Shown here in pieces: positions 58,954-64,000 of a stretch of 64,000 nucleotides of DNA. Where the stretch lies: the NCBI GenBank assembly GCA_902806595.1, contig CADCXC010000035.1, positions 558,001-622,000 of the forward strand, given 5' to 3'. The DNA comes from Pyrenopolyporus hunteri. Taxonomy: Eukaryota; Ascomycota; Sordariomycetes; Xylariales; Hypoxylaceae. Numbering within the stretch: the first letter of the stretch is position 1; every line of letters starts with the position of its first letter. The notes beneath the pieces are model-generated. The model made no database searches. It worked only from the letters and a program-made list of their open reading frames with translations, and had not been told where the DNA came from. A program made the translations under genes and the position numbers.

Positions 58954-59291
58954 AACGTATTAATTTCGCGATAAAAATATCGTTAAAATAATAAAAAATA
59001 AAAATAAAAATTTTAAAATAAATAAATAAACATTTAAATAAATTAATAAATAAAAATAAATAAGTAAATATTTAAATACTTACCTATTTATTTATTTAAA
59101 TAATTTACATTCAAATTAATATAAATTCGAATATAAAACGAAATCGATTAAATGCTTATGTCATATTATATTATCTCTTTAAAAGCAATATTTGATTATG
59201 TCATCTTCTTAAAAAAATTCCATTACGGCTTATATCATTAATTTTCAGTGGTTTTGGCGGGTTGGCGGTTTTAGGGGAATGGCCCACCATA

Positions 59292-59296
59292 CCGCC
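59292..59296. repeat. Target-site duplication CCGCC (right copy)
   Basis: It follows the terminal CCCACCATA at 59283-59291 and matches 42285-42289. Confidence 0.92.
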
Positions 59297-62200
59297 AGAA
59301 ATAAAACTAGCTGACGCCTTTTCCGATTATCTCCAAAGACGGCTTGAAGGATGACGGCCGTGGAACATCGACTCTGTTTAATCTTGTATTATTTTGTTAC
59401 ATAGATCAGTCAGAGCATAACGACCCGACGCCCCTAATATCAGATCAGGTTAATTCAGGTACGATATCTACCTAACTTTAGGGAACTAAGAAAAGTAAAG
59501 CGAGACCAGGCCAAAACTCTGGAGAACCCCTTTTACTAAAAGAGCGATGGCGGTTTTGGTCAACTTGAAACGAGCATAGCCGCCTTCACGTATGGCTAGA
59601 GGAGTTGAGCCTAATGCAGGTACGGCACCATCGATGAGTTGCAGATGCAGCCCAGGGTGACATCGTGGGGCCACCGATTTGATCAAAAGAGAAGTTGGCT
59701 TTTTTTTTTCTTTCTTTCTTTCTTTCTTTTTTGGCTGCCTTGTTTTCGGACGACGAGATCTGCTGGATTCCCTGGAGTGATCGGTCTTTTTCTACCAGTA
59801 ATGCGTCGGCCCACCTGCAATGATCCATCCATCGCCAATGGGATTTACACGTCGCCTCGTCGAGCCCTACCGTATGTCAAATACTATACCTGCGTAGTCT
59901 CATACGCACCTCTTAGTAGATAGAAGCCCGATTATTCTTCCCCTTACCCAATTACTCTATACATATAAGAGGTCGCTAGGTGGTACACCTATGTTAGTGT
60001 TCTAGCACTGACCCTCGGTTACTCGCGTAGAAGTGGATTCCGTACGGGCACATCGGACCTCCGCTAGACTGTTTACTGAGTGATCTAGGCGTAAATGTGA
60101 GAGGAAAAGAGAAACCAATAATGACCTAAGGAGACCGAGGTCCATTTTGCTCCATCGCTGTATGGAATAGGAGCCGAGCGGCACGGAAAACAAATACATA
60201 GGTACATGTACACTGGGCATACTTCGTACCTCTTTGTATTGTACATTTTCATGCCCGTACCACATGTAGGTAGATTTATTTAGGTGGTACTTGCCTAGGT
60301 AGGTACACATAAGGTGCCTATGGAGGTACGGATTGGTAGAATATTCCGGTGCTTTTACAAGTTGACTTAGGTACCTGTCAACTGAACTCTAGTGTTAGGC
60401 AGCCATCCGAGTGCCTAGCAGTTGCCCAAGTGTATGGCTTAACAGGGCAATGGCGAGGGGTAAAAGACCTAAAAGACTTAAAAGACTTGCCAGAGCACTC
60501 TGTTAGTCCCCTTTCTGGCTTAGCTCGCTGCACTCCATGAGGAGTTCTCGAGCCCTGCTTCAGGTTTCACTTTCCAACCAGTAACAACTCCCAACAGTCG
60601 CCAGCTTTGAGTCCGCCGTCACATATTCTGCTTTTTCTAGCCGTCGCCGTAGCCTATAGGTCAGGTACATCGATGACCTAGATGAGCCACAGCCCAACTA
60701 AACTTCCAAGATTTCTGTTCTCCGAGCCCTTTCCTCCAGCCAGTATACAGCCAGTATATACGATTTATTGACGATATCCACCAATATTCTAGTCTGGCTA
60801 TATGATTTAGACAAGGGACGCCCCTTGATCGGTCGCTTGATACCGAGAGTCTAGCAGCTCTCCACCATTTGCTAAATTCCCCTAGTCTAGACAGGCGGTC
60901 CACCAGGGGATGTGAATACGAGCCCTCAGCATTACCTGAGACCTACCCTGGGTCGATGCGACGTTATTGACCGTTACAGTATCGTTCAACGTTCGGTTGC
61001 TAGTCCCTTCTCGGAAATCGCATCGTTACGGATCATGTTATCTACTACTCACATTTCCCTACTTACAGTATATCCTATTCTTTGCGCTCAGCGAGAGTCG
61101 TCCGCACTTATGTTCCCGCAAAGTTCCCAACCATCACCTGTTGTTCAGTCAAATTCCTGAAGCAAAGATGTTTCTTGGCGGAACACGGCTCAATTTCGTT
61201 TAGAGGTAGGAATACGATCGTCAAAGCGTCCGATTCCGATAGATTGGTTAAACTTGCGGCTTCTTCATCTCGTTAAAGAAAAAGGCTACGAGAGCTACGG
61301 GCGCGTCTCTGATCATATCACGGACTATGCGACCAAACCCATCAGATCACTTTAAGCGACGTGCCTAGAACCAGGGAGGCATAGTCAGGTACAGCGACCA
61401 CTTTAGGAAGTCGACTAGGTAACGTCTATCGGGACCCACGGACACAGAAGCTCCCATTCCGTGGTCCGAGCCCCAATAGTTTCCCATAAGTCGGATATCA
61501 ATTACCTAACAAGAGGATATAGGCCTGCGGACTAATGCCTAGAACCAAAGAAGCTCGCACCGAAGCTTCTAAATTCCTGCATAACACATACTAAAAGGCC
61601 TCTTTCGCCTCTCTTCGGCGCGAAATCGATTCCTTACTAGGGAGCTCGCTTCCCGGAATCTACCTAGGCATGCAGCATATAATATGCAGCGGATATATGT
61701 GATAGGATTTAAACTAATTCTGGCCAGGCTTCCCCGAAATTCGATATAACGTTCAGAGGCATGCGAAAAGACCTAACATTAACATCTAAGTAGCTTTAAA
61801 TCCAAGTTGATCTAAATAGGATGGGGGATTGTCGAATGATCAAGCTTAGAATCTCTCAGCTGAGGGGTTCGAAAACTCCCACCCCCATTCTCGAGGCGAC
61901 CTTCCGATAAATAAACCACGCACGGAACCTACTACTCTAAAAGTTTAGGCAATTTTCCCCCTCCAACGCTGCAGTATCTAAGGTAGCATCTATTGCGCTG
62001 CATGCTGCGTGCTGCAGGTAGGCGAGATTAACTGGCGCTACGGTGTTATCGACTTCACGTGGCGTGGCCTCACAACGGATGCCCTCCGAAGCTCCCGCGG
62101 CTAAAAATTCATCATTCGAATTATCGCCGTGTAGATTGTCGGTTGGACTTAAGGAATGCGTTAAGATGTGCTGTCAGAACTTGATTCAACTATTAATAGC

Positions 62201-64000
62201 CGCGATGTGCCGTGATCAGCGCTGCTGCGAGCACGCAAAACCACTCCAGTCCCATTCTCTCGGTTGCGGGATGTGTTTGCTGATCCCTATTTACCAACCC
62301 TACTGTTGATCCGCGGGAGCTAAACTTTGACGACAGAGATCCTGCAGGAACAGAGCCTAATCGGACCCAGCGAGGCAAGTCATGTAGAAAAGAAGATCGA
62401 TCTGTTCGAGATCCCTCCGATTAATTGACGACCCTCAACTCCACACTATTCCCCAGGCCGCAGCCTTGCACTCGCAGCTCCAGCCCGATGCTTTAGAGAT
62501 CAATTGTTCATGATCATTGAAGAATTAAGTGTCGCGCCGAGCTTCCTACGGTACTGTTGCAGCAGGTTTTACAACGCTGTCAGATTAGGTATAGCATAAA
62601 CGCCATAAAACACAAACGCCGTATCTAGTTCTAATAAGTCTGACGGCATTATGCACTCAAACGGCCAGACACAGACACCAGTTGTGCAAGATAGAAAAAC
62701 AAATATGATGGGTTTAGCTGATTCAGTTAGTGGTTAGAGATTAGTGGCTGCATAGAACAAACGGCATTGGTCCGGGCCATCCGGTACAACGATTTCAGTG
62801 TGTAAATTTTATTAGGAGGTGGCTATGTATCGGCAATTAAGCAACTCAGAAACAGTAGGTGCGGAGAATAACCCGATAACCATGACTATAACCCATCATC
62901 ACCCACAGCATGGAATACATACGTGAAACACATTCTTACATCAACATCCTCGACGCGTAACTCTTCTCACATCATCATCGAGAGCTCTCGTAAACTCTTC
63001 TACCGCACGGGTAGGTAAATAGAAGTTGGTGGGTAGCTAAAGGGCAAGTCGAACACAGCTCACGTATGTAGGTGAGCCACAGCGGGAATCCTGCCTCCGC
63101 CTCCTGCCCGAAAGAGCACAGCACGCCAGCCGTGCAAAATAAAAGGGCGAGCAGGATTCCCGAATGGCTGTTCCCCCTTTCATCTCACTGCCTACATATT
63201 TCTTACATACATACATACCTCTTGCTTAGGTACCTACTGTGGTTGTGTATGTTGTGAGTAAAGTGGCCGCCATGATTTTAAATATCGGCTGCGTTAGTTA
63301 AATAGGTAGGTAGTCGCTATGGTAGGTAGGCGACTATATCATTCGGGACCGAACAGAAGGACCAGAACGAATGTTTACGCCTACTTATAGTCGATTCCCA
63401 ACGATCCCCTAATATAACGCCCAATGTCTACATCATATGGATATTTGTGGTATGTATAGGATAGGTAGGATAGATTGTAGGCGCCAAGATGTAGCATACG
63501 TACGATATCAGTTACAATCTGACCTATTTACCTGCAAGCCACTAGGTAAGTAGATTGTAGGTATTCGCCTCCCCATGCTTCGCCATCCTTAGGTGCTCGG
63601 TAGCTACCTCTATTCCCGCAACCTGCAACAGCCAAAAAAGCCCTAGACCCAGGATAGAGCGTATAGATACCTTATAGGTAGATTCTCAGACCCAAGATCC
63701 GAGCCGCCGCCACAAGAAGAAAGACATCCCTTCTATGCCAGCTATTGGACTCTCGGGATATTAGTGGCGCTTACAGGGCGTTTCGCCGCGTACCTACCTA
63801 CCTGCACATTGCCCCCACCAGTATCACCACTATTACTATTATCACCACATCGAGGGATATATGTAAATAGGTTATTGATCTGCACAGCTCTAGAGTTGCC
63901 ATGTACCAGTATACGAAATACCTATCCATATATCGGTGAACCAGCAGTAATAAATCCAATTACCGCTAAACGCTAGGCTACCCCCTACGTACCTACACGT
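59297..64000. other. Gene-poor right flank
   Basis: Host-like composition returns at once after the element. I find no gene with a domain, splice structure or sustained coding character over 4.7 kb. Short frames (for example 59486-59686 minus, 62043-62309 plus, 63764-63976 plus) look incidental. It contains a CTTT microsatellite at 59700-59730 and several TAGG/CCTA clusters (60260-60305, 63300-63345, 63785-63805). It may hold a non-coding RNA, a long regulatory region or decayed repeats; none can be shown here. Confidence 0.5.

Larger units (their letters stand above)
42290..59291 (+). mobile_element. RIP-mutated second copy of the 17-kb transposon
   Basis: This 17,002-bp copy is in reverse orientation to the intact one. 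Landmarks align throughout: over much of the element, position p in the intact copy corresponds to about 68024-p here, and to 68039-p beyond the 16-bp array. Matches are degraded by C-to-T and G-to-A changes. Few cytosines survive outside CpG, and no long open frame remains apart from a composition-driven one over the array. The start codons of the HNH, integrase and Ulp1-like genes have all become ATA. The terminal 130-150 bp at each end are much less altered. RIP is a known premeiotic process in Pezizomycotina that mutates duplicated DNA, favouring CpA. Confidence 0.96.

Noticed and set aside
42290..59291. AT-rich block as centromere or mitochondrial DNA insertion
   Set aside because: It aligns end to end with the intact transposon, has exact element ends and a target duplication, and retains CpG in a RIP pattern.
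59486..59686. Minus-strand frame with a faint ankyrin-repeat look (GSTPLAIREGG)
   Set aside because: Only one partial repeat, no flanking repeats and no exon structure; too weak to call even a relic.

Overview
This window comes from a filamentous ascomycete (Pezizomycotina; Sordariomycetes-like by overall look, which is an inference). Genes have short GT-AG introns of about 40-180 bp. Host genes include an RTA1-family membrane protein, a class II myosin, a GPI-anchored CFEM-like wall protein and a large CCCH-finger protein. TAGG/CCTA microsatellites are scattered through the non-coding DNA, and one 17-kb block carries an extreme repeat-induced point mutation (RIP) pattern.

The main discovery is a 17-kb DNA transposon present twice, in opposite orientations. 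The intact copy (8748-25734, 16,987 bp) is flanked by the 5-bp target duplication CATAC. The second copy (42290-59291, 17,002 bp) is flanked by CCGCC. It is colinear with the first but reduced by C-to-T and G-to-A changes to AT-rich DNA in which most surviving C and G sit in CpG. A 627-bp non-autonomous relative (8120-8746) has the same ends and a 5-bp duplication CTTTA. The intact 17-kb element is inserted into the last bases of that small element. All three have related imperfect terminal inverted repeats and subterminal GATGACATAA-type motifs.

The intact copy encodes an rve/DDE integrase with an N-terminal helix-turn-helix (602 aa), an HNH_2-type nuclease protein (512 aa), a C48/Ulp1-like cysteine protease (524 aa), a protein with a PD-(D/E)XK-like motif (712 aa), a DUF3716-like cysteine-rich protein (271 aa), a helical protein (230 aa), a long disordered protein (about 731 aa) and perhaps a small membrane protein. 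Integrase plus adenain/Ulp1-type protease recalls Polinton/Maverick elements, but I see no DNA polymerase B, packaging ATPase or capsid gene, and the duplications are 5 bp. I do not recognise this as a named fungal transposon family.

Layout: 1-8119 host DNA with the RTA1-like gene (1416-2711, +) and the CCCH-finger gene (7403-3526, -); 8120-8746 small element; 8748-25734 intact element; 25740-42289 host DNA with myosin II (26227-33649, +), a small Cys/Gln-rich protein (34734-35537, +), a 2EXR/F-box-like protein (38264-36472, -) and the CFEM-like wall protein (41397-39493, -); 42290-59291 RIP-mutated element; 59297-64000 host DNA with no gene I can support. No tRNA, rRNA or CRISPR array was recognised.
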